Of a DNA stretch of 64,000 nt, positions 1 through 7,867 are shown one piece after another (positions within the stretch are counted from its first letter, which is position 1; the number at the start of each line of letters is the position of its first letter). The DNA comes from RPQJ01 sp052035645 (GTDB lineage: Bacteria > Pseudomonadota > Gammaproteobacteria > Steroidobacterales > Steroidobacteraceae): positions 1-64,000 of the forward strand of contig JBPOHK010000137.1 of NCBI GenBank assembly GCA_052035645.1, read 5' to 3'. The notes beneath the pieces are model-generated. The model was not told the origin of the DNA. It did no database searches and saw only the letters and a list, made by a program, of their open reading frames with translations. The position numbers and the translations under genes are program-made.

Positions 1-1
1 G

Positions 2-187
2 CTCGGCCGCGTGGCCCAGCGTTACTACGCGTCCGGCCGGACGCTCGACACCGCGATGCTCAAGGAGACCTTCGGCTCGCTGATGGCCGAGGCGCGGGGT
101 CTCGCGCCGCAGTATCGCCGCCAGATCGAGCAACAGGCGAGCACCATCGACACCCGCAGCCTCGCCTCCCTCATCAAGCAAGCCTGA
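2..187 (+). CDS. C-terminal end of an unidentified protein (5' end outside window)
   Basis: An open frame enters from the left edge and closes with TGA at 185-187, giving 61 residues that begin LGRVAQRYYASGRT and end RSLASLIKQA. The segment is hydrophilic and probably helical (LKETFGSLMAEARGLAPQYR). I recognise no family motif and cannot name it. It ends just before a palindromic repeat and converges on the histidine phosphatase gene. Coding is inferred from the intact frame and normal codon use. Confidence 0.55.
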   Translation, partial: LGRVAQRYYASGRTLDTAMLKETFGSLMAEARGLAPQYRRQIEQQASTIDTRSLASLIKQA

Positions 188-195
188 AAACGGTG

Positions 196-282
196 AAATA
201 GGGGACACTCACTATTTTTCGGCGAGGACCTACCCGCAACGGCCGCATGTCCTCAGCGGAAAATAGTGAGTGTCCCCAATTT
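196..282. repeat. REP/MITE-like palindromic repeat, copy 1 (GGGGACACTCACTATTTTTC arms)
   Basis: The left arm (196-220) reads AAATAGGGGACACTCACTAT then TTTTC. The right arm (259-282) is nearly its reverse complement, missing one A and with a changed end. About 38 bp separate the arms. The same arms recur exactly at 7175-7247, and a diverged relative sits at 43788-43851. Arms of this kind are often seen as dispersed palindromes near REP-associated tyrosine transposases (family knowledge). No such transposase is in the window, so the mobilising enzyme is inferred. Confidence 0.8.
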
Positions 283-284
283 AT

Positions 285-956
285 TCAGGAGTGGGTGAGA
301 GCGTGAGCGCGGTCGGGGCGCTCGAGGTGGGGCACGCCGTTGAAGGCGGCGACCCGCACTGCGCTGCTGCCGCGCACGATTTCAGTCACGCCCGTGTTGC
401 GCGTCTGCAGGTTCAGGTGAATCGCCGCCTCGGCATTCGCGCCGAGCGCGTCGGCGACGGTCCGCCCGATGACGCCGCCCGACGACACGACCAGCACCGC
501 ATCGTCCCTCCCGAGCCCTGCGCAGGCATCGGCGTAGGCATCCTCGATGCGCCCGCCGAAATCCGCCCAGGTCTCGCTGCCGGGCAGCGGCCCCTCGTGG
601 CGCGACCAGGCCAGCAGTGAATCGCGCACCACCGAGAAGTAGGCGCGACGATCACCCGTCGAGCGCAGTCGCACCGGGTCCTCGTGCTCGAAGAACGCCA
701 GCAGGCTGCCCTGGTCGTATTCGTTCAGGCGCGGATCCTGCCGCGGTTCGGGCGCATCGACCAGCCGGGTCAGCAATGCATCGCAGGTCTCGACCTGGCG
801 CACCAGCGTCCCGCAAACGATGCGCGCGAAGCGCAGCCCGCGCGACTGGAAATGCTCGCCGAGCCACTCCGACTGCTGGAAGCCGAGCGGCGTCAGGGAA
901 TCGTAGTTGCCCGTGAAGTCGGGCTGGCCGTGGCGAACGACGTACAAATAGGGCAT
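285..956 (-). CDS. histidine phosphatase family protein
   Basis: The 223-residue protein starts MPYLYVVRHGQ, which carries the RHG signature holding the phospho-accepting histidine of the phosphoglycerate mutase/histidine phosphatase superfamily. A second catalytic region follows around residues 150-165 (LVVSSGGVIGRTVADAL). This position often reads V-x-S-H-G-G, and here Ser-Gly-Gly replaces the second His, which could alter activity. The substrate cannot be told from sequence. There is no signal peptide, so it is probably cytosolic. The stop TGA abuts repeat copy 1. The SAM hydrolase is transcribed divergently only 29 bp away, so the two promoters must overlap the start regions. Confidence 0.85.
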   Translation of the reverse strand: MPYLYVVRHGQPDFTGNYDSLTPLGFQQSEWLGEHFQSRGLRFARIVCGTLVRQVETCDALLTRLVDAPEPRQDPRLNEYDQGSLLAFFEHEDPVRLRSTGDRRAYFSVVRDSLLAWSRHEGPLPGSETWADFGGRIEDAYADACAGLGRDDAVLVVSSGGVIGRTVADALGANAEAAIHLNLQTRNTGVTEIVRGSSAVRVAAFNGVPHLERPDRAHALTHS

Positions 957-985
957 GGTGCGCCGAGTCTAGCGCAGGATCCGAC

Positions 986-1798
986 ATGCACCCCGGCAGC
1001 TTCCAGGCGAGCGGTGTCATCACGCTCACCACCGACTTCGGCCTCAAGGACCCGTTCGTGGGCGTCATGAAGGGACAGGTGCTGCGTCGCCACGCGCAGG
1101 CGCGCATCGTGGACCTCACGCACGAAGTCCTGGCCCACTGGCCGGCGGAGGCGGGCTTCTGGCTCGCGCGCTCCTACCGGTACTTCCCCGAGGGCACGGT
1201 GCACGTGGCGGTCGTGGACCCGGGCGTCGGCAGTGCGCGGGACATCGCCATCGTCGAGACCGAGGGCCACCTGTTCCTCGCCCCCGACAACGGCCTGCTC
1301 GGCCCGCTGGTCGAGCGGGCCCGGGCTCCGCTGGTCCAGCGCCGGCTCGCCGCATCCGTGCTCGCGACCCTCGGCATCGACCGCGTCAGCGCCACCTTCC
1401 ATGGCCGCGACATCTTCGCGCCGGTCGCCGCGGAACTCGCGGCGGGCCGGCTGCGGCCCGAGGCGCTGGGCGCCGCCGTCACCGACCTGGTTCCGGGCTG
1501 GATCGAGGAGCCCGCCGTCAGCCCCGGCCAGGTCGCGGGGGTCGTGGTCACGGTCGACCACTTCGGCAATCTCATCACCAACATCGATGCGGAGCTCGTC
1601 GCGGGCTTTGCGCACCCCGTGGTGAGGGTCGGAGGTCGCGAACTGCCGATGCGCCGCACCTACTCGGATGTCCGCCCCGGCGACTACCTGGTGCTGGTGA
1701 ATTCCTTCGGGGTGATCGAGGTCGCCCGGGCGGAGCAGAGCGCTGCGGCCGGCCTGGGCCTGGCTCGCGGGGCACCGGTCACTGTCGGCCAACGCTGA
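986..1798 (+). CDS. SAM hydrolase / SAM hydroxide adenosyltransferase (DUF62 family)
   Basis: The 270-residue protein has the family opening ITLTTDFGLKDPFVGVMKG, with Asp and other ligands for the SAM ribose, then LTHEV, VHVAVVDPGVGS and APDNGLLGPL. The second domain carries VDHFGNLITNI. These motifs match the SAM-dependent chlorinase/fluorinase-like fold, whose housekeeping members hydrolyse S-adenosylmethionine to adenosine and methionine (family knowledge). Length fits the family (about 250-300). The ATG at 986 was chosen because the conserved first strand begins ten residues later. It is divergent from the histidine phosphatase. Confidence 0.88.
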   Translation: MHPGSFQASGVITLTTDFGLKDPFVGVMKGQVLRRHAQARIVDLTHEVLAHWPAEAGFWLARSYRYFPEGTVHVAVVDPGVGSARDIAIVETEGHLFLAPDNGLLGPLVERARAPLVQRRLAASVLATLGIDRVSATFHGRDIFAPVAAELAAGRLRPEALGAAVTDLVPGWIEEPAVSPGQVAGVVVTVDHFGNLITNIDAELVAGFAHPVVRVGGRELPMRRTYSDVRPGDYLVLVNSFGVIEVARAEQSAAAGLGLARGAPVTVGQR

Positions 1799-1912
1799 CG
1801 CAAATCATTGATTCCTTGGCCGATTCGCGGCGGCAGCCACGGGGCGACCGGGGCCGCGCTGAGACCCGTTCGCAACGCCGCCCGCCCCCGCATTGCGCCG
1901 CACAATTGCCAG

Positions 1913-1940
1913 TTGAGAAGCGGACCGATCCGTGTATAGT
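1913..1940 (+). promoter_or_regulatory. sigma70-like promoter for the small ORF and perhaps lysAC
   Basis: TTGAGA (1913-1918), a 16-bp spacer and TATAGT (1935-1940) form a good sigma70 match in an otherwise GC-rich gap. The start codon of the small acidic protein is 67 bp downstream of the -10, leaving a leader of about 60 nt. The next gene (lysAC) follows 57 bp after that ORF on the same strand and could be co-transcribed. Confidence 0.5.
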
Positions 1941-2007
1941 TCGCAGCCCTGTGTCCGCAAATCGCGGGCAGCGCGTTGAAATATCAAGGTTTTCTCAGGG
2001 TCGCGAA

Positions 2008-2211
2008 ATGGAACGAGACGAGGAGCACTTCGACCTGGATGAAGACTTCGTGGCGGGCGGCGAGGAAGAGGATTACGACCGCTTCATCGAGCGCGTGGAC
2101 CGCCGCAAGCAGGCCGTGAAGAAGGGCAAGGCTGCCTGGAGCAAGCTCGAGGACGTGCTTGCCGAAAAACGCCTGCAGAAAGAGCTGAAGGACATCTACG
2201 AGGAAAAGTAG
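2008..2211 (+). CDS. small acidic protein, PA3496-like
   Basis: A 67-residue, very acidic N-terminus (MERDEEHFDLDEDFVAGGEE) is followed by a basic stretch (RRKQAVKKGK) and a helical tail (LEDVLAEKRLQKELKDIY). The tail resembles small gammaproteobacterial proteins of the PA3496 type, whose conserved C-terminus reads like R-x-L-E-D-x-L-E-x-x-R-L-x-x-x-L. Function in that family is not established beyond a possible envelope role. The ATG at 2008 was chosen because upstream residues are low-complexity and lie within the promoter and leader. Family assignment is moderate; the ORF itself looks real. Confidence 0.65.
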   Translation: MERDEEHFDLDEDFVAGGEEEDYDRFIERVDRRKQAVKKGKAAWSKLEDVLAEKRLQKELKDIYEEK

Positions 2212-2268
2212 CTCTCACGCATCATGGGTCCCCGGCTCCCGTCACGGGGGCCCGCAGGGGTCCGCTCG

Positions 2269-4857
2269 ATGAGCAGCCAAACCGAATCGCACTGGGTCGT
2301 CCTCAAGTTTGGGGGCACCAGCGTTTCGAGCGTCAGCAACTGGAAGAACGTCGCCGCCGTCGTGCGCGCCCGGCTCGGCGAGGGCCTGCACCCCGTCATC
2401 GTCCACTCCGCGCTGTCCGGCATCACGGACCGCCTCGAGCAATTGCTCGCGAAGGCCCTCACCGGCGACTGGGAGCCCGTGATGGAGCAGATCGAGCGTC
2501 GCCACGCCGACCTCTCGCGCGACCTCGGCATCCCGATCGGCCCCGAACTCGAGCGTCACTTCCACGAACTGCGCCGCAGCGCCGAGGGCATCCACCTCAT
2601 CGGCGAGGTGAGCGACCGCCTGCGCGCGCGCGTGATGGCGAGCGGCGAGCTGATGGCGACGCGCATCGGCGCCTCGTTCCTCGCCGCGGAAGGCATCGAC
2701 GTCCAATGGCTCGACGCGCGCACGCTCCTGCACGCACAGGAGCGGCCGGGCGCCTCGGAGCGGGCGAGCTATCTCTCGGCGACCTGCAATTTCGACCCGG
2801 ATCCGGTGCTGCAGCAGCGCATGGCCGCGGGCGGCAGCGTGGTCATCACGCAGGGCTTCATCGCGAGCGACGCCAACGGCGACACCGTGCTGCTCGGGCG
2901 CGGCGGTTCCGACACGTCCGGCAGCTATTTCGCGGCGAAGCTGGCCGCGCGCCGGCTCGAGATCTGGACCGACGTGCCGGGCATGTTCACGTCGAACCCG
3001 CGCTCGGTGTCGAACGCGCGGCTGCTGAAGTCCCTGGACTACGACGAGGCCCAGGAAATCGCCTCGAGCGGCGCCAAGGTGCTGCACCCGCGCTGCATCC
3101 TGCCGGTCAAGCAGTTCGGCATCCCGCTGTCGGTGCACGCGACCCAGCGTCCGGAGCTCGACGGCACGGTCGTCACCTCCACGGGCGGCGACGGCGGCGC
3201 GCGCGTGAAGGCGGTCTGCATCAAGAAGGGCATCACGCTCATCGCGATGGAGACGCTCGGCATGTGGCACCAGGTCGGCTTCCTCGCCGACGCCTTCGCG
3301 GTGTTCAAGGCCCACGGCCTGTCGGTCGACCTGGTCTCGACCTCGGAGACCAGCGTCACCGTCTCGCTCGACCCGGCCGCGAACTCGCTGGACGCGAAGT
3401 CGCTCGACGCGCTGGTCGCGGACCTCGCGAAGCTCTGCCGCGTCGAGGTCATCGGGCCCTGCGCCGCCGTCAGCCTGGTCGGCCGCAGCATCCGCGCGAC
3501 GCTGCACCGCCTCGGCGACGCGCTCGAGCTGTTCGAGGAGCAGCGCATCTACCTGGTCACGCAGGCCGCCAACGACCTCAACATCACCTTCGTGGTGGAC
3601 GAGGACCAGGGCGACCGGCTGGTGAGGCGGCTGCACGACGTCATCGTGTGGAACGCGCCTTCGGATCACGTGCTCGGCCCGACCTGGGAGCAGATCCAGG
3701 GCGTGGCCCCGCCGGCGCCGGAGGGTGGCCCGCCGTGGTGGCAGGATCGACGCGCCGACCTGCAGAAGATCGCCCGGGAGCACGGCAGCGCCTACGTCTA
3801 CGACCGTGCCTCGATGGAGCGCGCGGCGCAGCAGCTGCTGGCCATCCGCGGCGTCGACCGCATCTTTTACGCGATGAAGGCGAACCCGCACGCGGAGATC
3901 CTCAGGCTGTTCGCCGGGCTCGGGCTGTCGTTCGAGTGCGTCTCGCAGGGCGAGTGCGAGCACGTCCTCGCCACGCTGCCGGGCATCGACCCGGGCAAGA
4001 TCCTCTTCACGCCCAATTTCGCGCCGCGCAGCGAGTACGAGTGGGCGGTGAAGCGGGGCGTGCACCTCACCATCGACAACCTCTACGCGCTGCGGGAGTG
4101 GGGCGACCTGTTCCGCGGTCGCGACCTGCTGGTGCGCATCGACACGGGTTTCGGCCGCGGGCACCACGACCACGTCCGCACGGCGGGCGTGCACTCCAAG
4201 TTCGGCATTCCGCTGTTCGAGATGGACGAGCTCGAGAAGCTCGTGAAGGCGGTGGGGGCGCGCGTCGTGGCGCTGCACGCGCACACCGGCAGCGGCGTGT
4301 TCGACGTGCGTAACTGGAAGGAAGTCGGCCAGGTCCTCGGCGACCTGGCGAAGCGCTTCCCGGACGTGAAGGCCATCGACCTCGGCGGCGGCATCGGCGT
4401 GCCGGAGAAGCCCGGCCAGGTGCCGGTGGACCTCAAGGCCCTGCAGGCCGTCGTCGACGAGCAGCGCCAGAGGACGCCGCAGCTGCAGCTCTGGCTGGAG
4501 CCGGGCCGGTTCCTGGTGGCGCAGGGCGGCGTGCTGGTCCTGTCGGTCACCCAGCTCAAGGGCAAGGGCGCGGTGCAGTACGCGGGCGTGGCGACGGGCA
4601 TGAACTCGCTGATCCGCCCGGCGCTGTACGGAGCGCACCACGACATCGTCAACCTCACGCGCTTTGGCGAACCGGGCACGGAGGTGTACAACATCGTGGG
4701 GCCGATCTGCGAGTCGGCGGACGTGCTCGGCTACGAGCGACTGCTGCCGCCGACCCGCGAGGGCGACGTGCTGCTGGTCGCGAACGCCGGCGCCTACGGG
4801 CACGCGATGAGTTCGTCGTACAACCTGCGCGAGCCCGCGCGGGAAGTGCTGGTCTGA
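2269..4857 (+). CDS. lysAC: bifunctional aspartokinase / diaminopimelate decarboxylase (LysC-LysA fusion)
   Basis: This 862-residue fusion has two enzymes of lysine synthesis. Residues 10 to about 450 are an aspartokinase: KFGGTSVSS nucleotide/aspartate motif, LLGRGGSDTSGSYFAAKL, EIWTDVPGM, and tandem ACT-like regulatory sequence. From about 490 it is a PLP-fold III diaminopimelate decarboxylase: the PLP lysine lies in FYAMKANPHAEIL, followed by the GGGIG phosphate loop, WLEPGRFLV and the GPICESADVL substrate cysteine motif. It catalyses the first and last steps of the lysine pathway. Such fusions are known in Xanthomonas and Xylella. I chose ATG 2269 over ATG 2224 because homologues begin just before KFGGTS and an AGGGG ribosome site precedes it. 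asd follows 28 bp downstream, consistent with an operon. Confidence 0.95.
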   Translation: MSSQTESHWVVLKFGGTSVSSVSNWKNVAAVVRARLGEGLHPVIVHSALSGITDRLEQLLAKALTGDWEPVMEQIERRHADLSRDLGIPIGPELERHFHELRRSAEGIHLIGEVSDRLRARVMASGELMATRIGASFLAAEGIDVQWLDARTLLHAQERPGASERASYLSATCNFDPDPVLQQRMAAGGSVVITQGFIASDANGDTVLLGRGGSDTSGSYFAAKLAARRLEIWTDVPGMFTSNPRSVSNARLLKSLDYDEAQEIASSGAKVLHPRCILPVKQFGIPLSVHATQRPELDGTVVTSTGGDGGARVKAVCIKKGITLIAMETLGMWHQVGFLADAFAVFKAHGLSVDLVSTSETSVTVSLDPAANSLDAKSLDALVADLAKLCRVEVIGPCAAVSLVGRSIRATLHRLGDALELFEEQRIYLVTQAANDLNITFVVDEDQGDRLVRRLHDVIVWNAPSDHVLGPTWEQIQGVAPPAPEGGPPWWQDRRADLQKIAREHGSAYVYDRASMERAAQQLLAIRGVDRIFYAMKANPHAEILRLFAGLGLSFECVSQGECEHVLATLPGIDPGKILFTPNFAPRSEYEWAVKRGVHLTIDNLYALREWGDLFRGRDLLVRIDTGFGRGHHDHVRTAGVHSKFGIPLFEMDELEKLVKAVGARVVALHAHTGSGVFDVRNWKEVGQVLGDLAKRFPDVKAIDLGGGIGVPEKPGQVPVDLKALQAVVDEQRQRTPQLQLWLEPGRFLVAQGGVLVLSVTQLKGKGAVQYAGVATGMNSLIRPALYGAHHDIVNLTRFGEPGTEVYNIVGPICESADVLGYERLLPPTREGDVLLVANAGAYGHAMSSSYNLREPAREVLV

Positions 4858-4885
4858 GGGCCGCACGCGCGGCCGGAGTGAGAGC

Positions 4886-5998
4886 GTGAAGACTGCAATC
4901 GTCGGCTGGCGCGGAATGGTGGGATCGGTGCTGATGCAGCGCATGGCTGCGGAGCGCGATCTCGACCACGTCGACCCGGTGTTCTTCAGCACCTCGCAGG
5001 CCGGTGGTGCCGCCCCGGTCGTGGGTGGCCGCAAGGTTTCGATTCCCCTGCAGGATGCGAGCGACCTCGAGGCGCTAGCGAAGTGCGACGTCGTCGTCAC
5101 GTGCCAGGGCGGCGACTACACCAACGCCGTGCACCCGAGGCTGCGCGCGGCGGGCTGGAAGGGCTACTGGATCGACGCGGCGTCCGCCCTGCGCATGAAG
5201 GACGATGCGGTCATCATCCTCGACCCGGTGAACCGCGACGTGATCGACGCGGCGCTCAAGGCGGGCGTGAAGGATTACATCGGCGGCAACTGCACCGTGT
5301 CGCTGATGATGATGGCGCTGAACGGGCTGTTCCGCGAAGGCGTGATCGAGTGGATCACGTCGATGACCTACCAGGCGGCGTCCGGCGCCGGTGCGCCGAA
5401 CATGCGCGAGTTGCTCGAACAGATGGGCGCTGCGCACGGCGTCGCGGCCGACCTACTGAAGGACCCTGGCAGCGCGATCCTCGACATCGACCGGGCGGTG
5501 ACCGACGTGTTGCGTTCGGAGGCGCTGCCGAAGGCGAATTTCGGCGCCGCGCTTGCCGGCAGCCTGATCCCCTGGATCGACAAGGACCTCGGCAACGGCC
5601 AGAGCCGCGAGGAGTGGAAGGGCAGCGCCGAGACCAACAAGATCCTGGGCCGGGCCGCTCGGCCCATCCCGGTCGAGGGCATCTGCGTGCGCATCGGCGC
5701 CATGCGCTGCCACTCGCAGGCGATGACCATCAAGCTCAATCGCGACCTGCCGCTCGCCGAGATCGAGCGCCTGATCTCGGGCGGCAACGAGTGGGTGCGG
5801 TTCGTGAAGAACGATCGCGACTCGTCGATTCGCGAACTCTCGCCGGCGGCCGTGAGCGGCAAGCTCGACATCCCGATCGGTCGCGTGCGCAAGCTGGCGA
5901 TGGGCGGCGAGTACCTCTCGGCCTTCACCGTCGGCGATCAGTTGCTGTGGGGCGCGGCGGAACCCATCCGTCGGATGCTGCGCATCCTCGCCGGCTGA
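4886..5998 (+). CDS. asd: aspartate-semialdehyde dehydrogenase
   Basis: The 370-residue enzyme converts aspartyl phosphate to aspartate semialdehyde with NADPH, the step after aspartokinase for Lys, Thr and Met. The N-terminus TAIVGWRGMVGSVLMQRM is the Rossmann NADP site. GGNCTVSLMMMAL carries the catalytic cysteine, and RIGAMRCHSQAMTIKL holds the substrate-binding Arg and His. Length matches the gammaproteobacterial (E. coli-like) class. The start is GTG at 4886 behind GGAGTGAGA. It sits directly after lysAC, so the two enzymes supply the same pathway. The MFS gene starts 7 bp after its stop. Confidence 0.96.
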   Translation: MKTAIVGWRGMVGSVLMQRMAAERDLDHVDPVFFSTSQAGGAAPVVGGRKVSIPLQDASDLEALAKCDVVVTCQGGDYTNAVHPRLRAAGWKGYWIDAASALRMKDDAVIILDPVNRDVIDAALKAGVKDYIGGNCTVSLMMMALNGLFREGVIEWITSMTYQAASGAGAPNMRELLEQMGAAHGVAADLLKDPGSAILDIDRAVTDVLRSEALPKANFGAALAGSLIPWIDKDLGNGQSREEWKGSAETNKILGRAARPIPVEGICVRIGAMRCHSQAMTIKLNRDLPLAEIERLISGGNEWVRFVKNDRDSSIRELSPAAVSGKLDIPIGRVRKLAMGGEYLSAFTVGDQLLWGAAEPIRRMLRILAG

Positions 5999-6005
5999 TG
6001 CCTGC

Positions 6006-7181
6006 GTGAGCACGGGTCCGGCCGCCGCCGTCGTCCGGGGCGCGCTGCCGCGGACAGTCGTGGTGCTCGGCTGCGTCTCGCTGCTGAACGACGCGGCGAG
6101 CGAGATGATCACGCCACTGCTGCCGATCTTCCTGACGGCCACGCTCGGCGCCGGCCCGGCCGTCGTCGGGCTCGTCGAAGGCGTGGCCGAAGCCACGGCC
6201 AGCGTCCTGAAACTCGTCTCCGGCCGGCTCGCCGATCGCGGCATCCCGGCCAAGGGCCTCGTGCTCGGGGGCTATGGTCTCTCGAACGCCGCCCGGCCGC
6301 TGATCGGGCTGGCCGCCGCCTGGGCCGCCGTGCTGCTGCTGAGATTCCTGGACCGGGTGGGGAAGGGCATCCGTACCGCGCCGCGGGACGCGCTGATCGC
6401 GGCGTCGACGGACGCCGGGCAGCGGGGTCGGGCCTTCGGGTTTCACCGCTCCATGGATCACGCCGGGGCCGTGATCGGTCCGCTGGCGGCGTTCGCGCTG
6501 CTATCGGCGCAGGTGGACCTCGCTCACGTCTTCTATGCCTCGGCGATCCCCGGCCTGCTGGTGCTCCTGCTGCTGTTCTTCGGCGTGCCGGCCGGACAGC
6601 AGGTTCCATTGCCGGAGCCGAAGCGCTTCGCCTGGAACGCGTTGCACGGGCGACTGCGGGCAATGATCGTGGCGGCCGGGTTGCTGGCCCTCGCCAGCGT
6701 GCCGGAGGTGTTCATCGTGCTGTGGGCGCGCGAGGCCGGCCTGGCCGTGACGTTCGTGCCGCTGGTGTGGGCGGCGGCCAGCCTCGCCAAGATGGGCATT
6801 GCGATGCCGGCCGGCATCCTGTCGGACCGACTCGGCCGCGGCCCGCTTCTCGTCGGCGGCTGGAGCGCCCGCGTGCTCGTGCTGCTGCTGCTGGCGTTCC
6901 TGCGGCCCGCGGGCGTCGGTGTCTGGTTGCTGTTCGTGGCGTACTCGGCCGCGCTCGCGATCACCGAGCCGGCCGAGCGTTCGCTCATCGGCGATCACGC
7001 CGAGGCCCACGAAAGGGGCACGGCCTACGGCCTGTACCACCTCGCGAGCGGCCTGCTCGTGCTGCCGGGTGCGGTGCTCTTCGGCCTGCTGTGGGAGCAG
7101 GCGGGCTCGGCCAGCGCGTTCGTCGCCGCGGCGGCGGTCACGCTGGTGGCGGCCGGCCTCATGCTCCGCGCGACAAAATAG
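6006..7181 (+). CDS. MFS transporter
   Basis: The 391-residue protein is a 12-helix major facilitator. The cytoplasmic loop motifs are ADRGIPAKGLV after TM2 and RFLDRVGKGIRTAPRDALI, a segment diagnostic of an MFS branch found in many proteobacteria. The substrate is unknown. The start is GTG 6006, seven bases after asd, so it may be co-transcribed with lysAC-asd. The stop TAG (7179-7181) is formed by the left arm of palindromic repeat copy 2, and the last codons (RATK) run into it. The original C-terminus was therefore probably replaced when the repeat arrived (inference). Confidence 0.88.
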   Translation: MSTGPAAAVVRGALPRTVVVLGCVSLLNDAASEMITPLLPIFLTATLGAGPAVVGLVEGVAEATASVLKLVSGRLADRGIPAKGLVLGGYGLSNAARPLIGLAAAWAAVLLLRFLDRVGKGIRTAPRDALIAASTDAGQRGRAFGFHRSMDHAGAVIGPLAAFALLSAQVDLAHVFYASAIPGLLVLLLLFFGVPAGQQVPLPEPKRFAWNALHGRLRAMIVAAGLLALASVPEVFIVLWAREAGLAVTFVPLVWAAASLAKMGIAMPAGILSDRLGRGPLLVGGWSARVLVLLLLAFLRPAGVGVWLLFVAYSAALAITEPAERSLIGDHAEAHERGTAYGLYHLASGLLVLPGAVLFGLLWEQAGSASAFVAAAAVTLVAAGLMLRATK

Positions 7182-7247
7182 GGGACACTCACTATTTTTC
7201 AGACAGGGAACGGTCCCAGCTGAAAAATAGTGAGTGTCCCCTATTTT
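7175..7247. repeat. REP/MITE-like palindromic repeat, copy 2, supplying two stop codons
   Basis: Arms at 7175-7202 and 7220-7247 are perfect reverse complements, beginning AAAATAGGGGACACTCACTA and continuing TTTTTCAG, with a 17-bp loop containing GGGAACGGTCCC. The core of the arms is identical to copy 1. The TAG of the plus-strand MFS gene lies in the left arm (7179-7181), and the TAG of minus-strand hisIE lies in the right arm (7241-7243). The hairpin could also act as a bidirectional transcription barrier, though it lacks a typical T-tract after a GC stem. Confidence 0.9.
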
Positions 7248-7867
7248 CCGGAGTGGCGGGACTGGAGTTCGCGGGTCACGTCCGCGAGCGAGAGATTGCG
7301 AGACTTGAGCAGCACCACGAGGTGATAGACCAGGTCGGCGGCCTCGCTCAGCACGCCGGCATCGTCGCGAGTCACCGAGGCCAGCGCGGTCTCGAGTCCT
7401 TCCTCGCCGACCTTCTGCGCGATGCGACTCGGGCCCTGGGCCACGAGCCGGGCCGTATAGCTGCCTTCGGGCTGCTCGGCCATGCGGTGCGCAATCGTCT
7501 TCTCGAGGATGGCGAGGAAGCCGAGTTGCTGTGCATCGGTCGGGGCGGCCGCGTCGAAGCACGAGGTCGTGCCCTTGTGGCAGGTCGGGCCGATGGGATT
7601 CGCCAGCACCAGCAGCGCGTCGGAGTCGCAGTCCGTGCTGACCTGCACGGTCTCCAGGAAATGCCCGGTGGTCTCGCCCTTCATCCAGCGCCCGCCGCGC
7701 GAACGAGAATAGAACACCACGCGTCCGCACTCGAGCGTCTCGCGCAGCGTCGCGGCGTTCATGTAGCCCAGCATGAGCACCCGGCCGGTGCGCGCGTCCT
7801 GCACGATGGCAGGCAGCAGGCCGTCCCCCTTGGTCCAGTCCAGCCCGGCGATCTCTTCCGGTGTCAC
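7241..7867 (-). CDS. hisI: bifunctional phosphoribosyl-AMP cyclohydrolase / phosphoribosyl-ATP pyrophosphatase
   Basis: The 208-residue HisIE fusion performs steps 2 and 3 of histidine synthesis. The cyclohydrolase half (residues 1-110) has WMKGETTGH, the metal/zinc motif DCDSDALLV and the second cysteine pair in GPTCHKGTTSCF. The pyrophosphatase half (about 120-208) has KVGEEGLETALA and EAADLVYHLVVLL. The start is GTG at 7867, overlapping the hisF stop as GTGA. It is the last gene of the operon. Its stop codon lies in repeat copy 2, so its final residues (SRHSGK) abut the repeat. Confidence 0.96.
   Translation of the reverse strand: MTPEEIAGLDWTKGDGLLPAIVQDARTGRVLMLGYMNAATLRETLECGRVVFYSRSRGGRWMKGETTGHFLETVQVSTDCDSDALLVLANPIGPTCHKGTTSCFDAAAPTDAQQLGFLAILEKTIAHRMAEQPEGSYTARLVAQGPSRIAQKVGEEGLETALASVTRDDAGVLSEAADLVYHLVVLLKSRNLSLADVTRELQSRHSGK

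Noticed and set aside
2224..2268. Upstream ATG for lysAC
   Set aside because: The 15 extra residues (Pro/Gly/Arg-rich) are not family-like, and the inner ATG has a better ribosome site.
2242..5100. Open frame of 952 codons on the minus strand opposite lysAC and asd
   Set aside because: It is the high-GC shadow of two well-supported genes, rich in Arg, Ala, Val and Asp, with no family motif.
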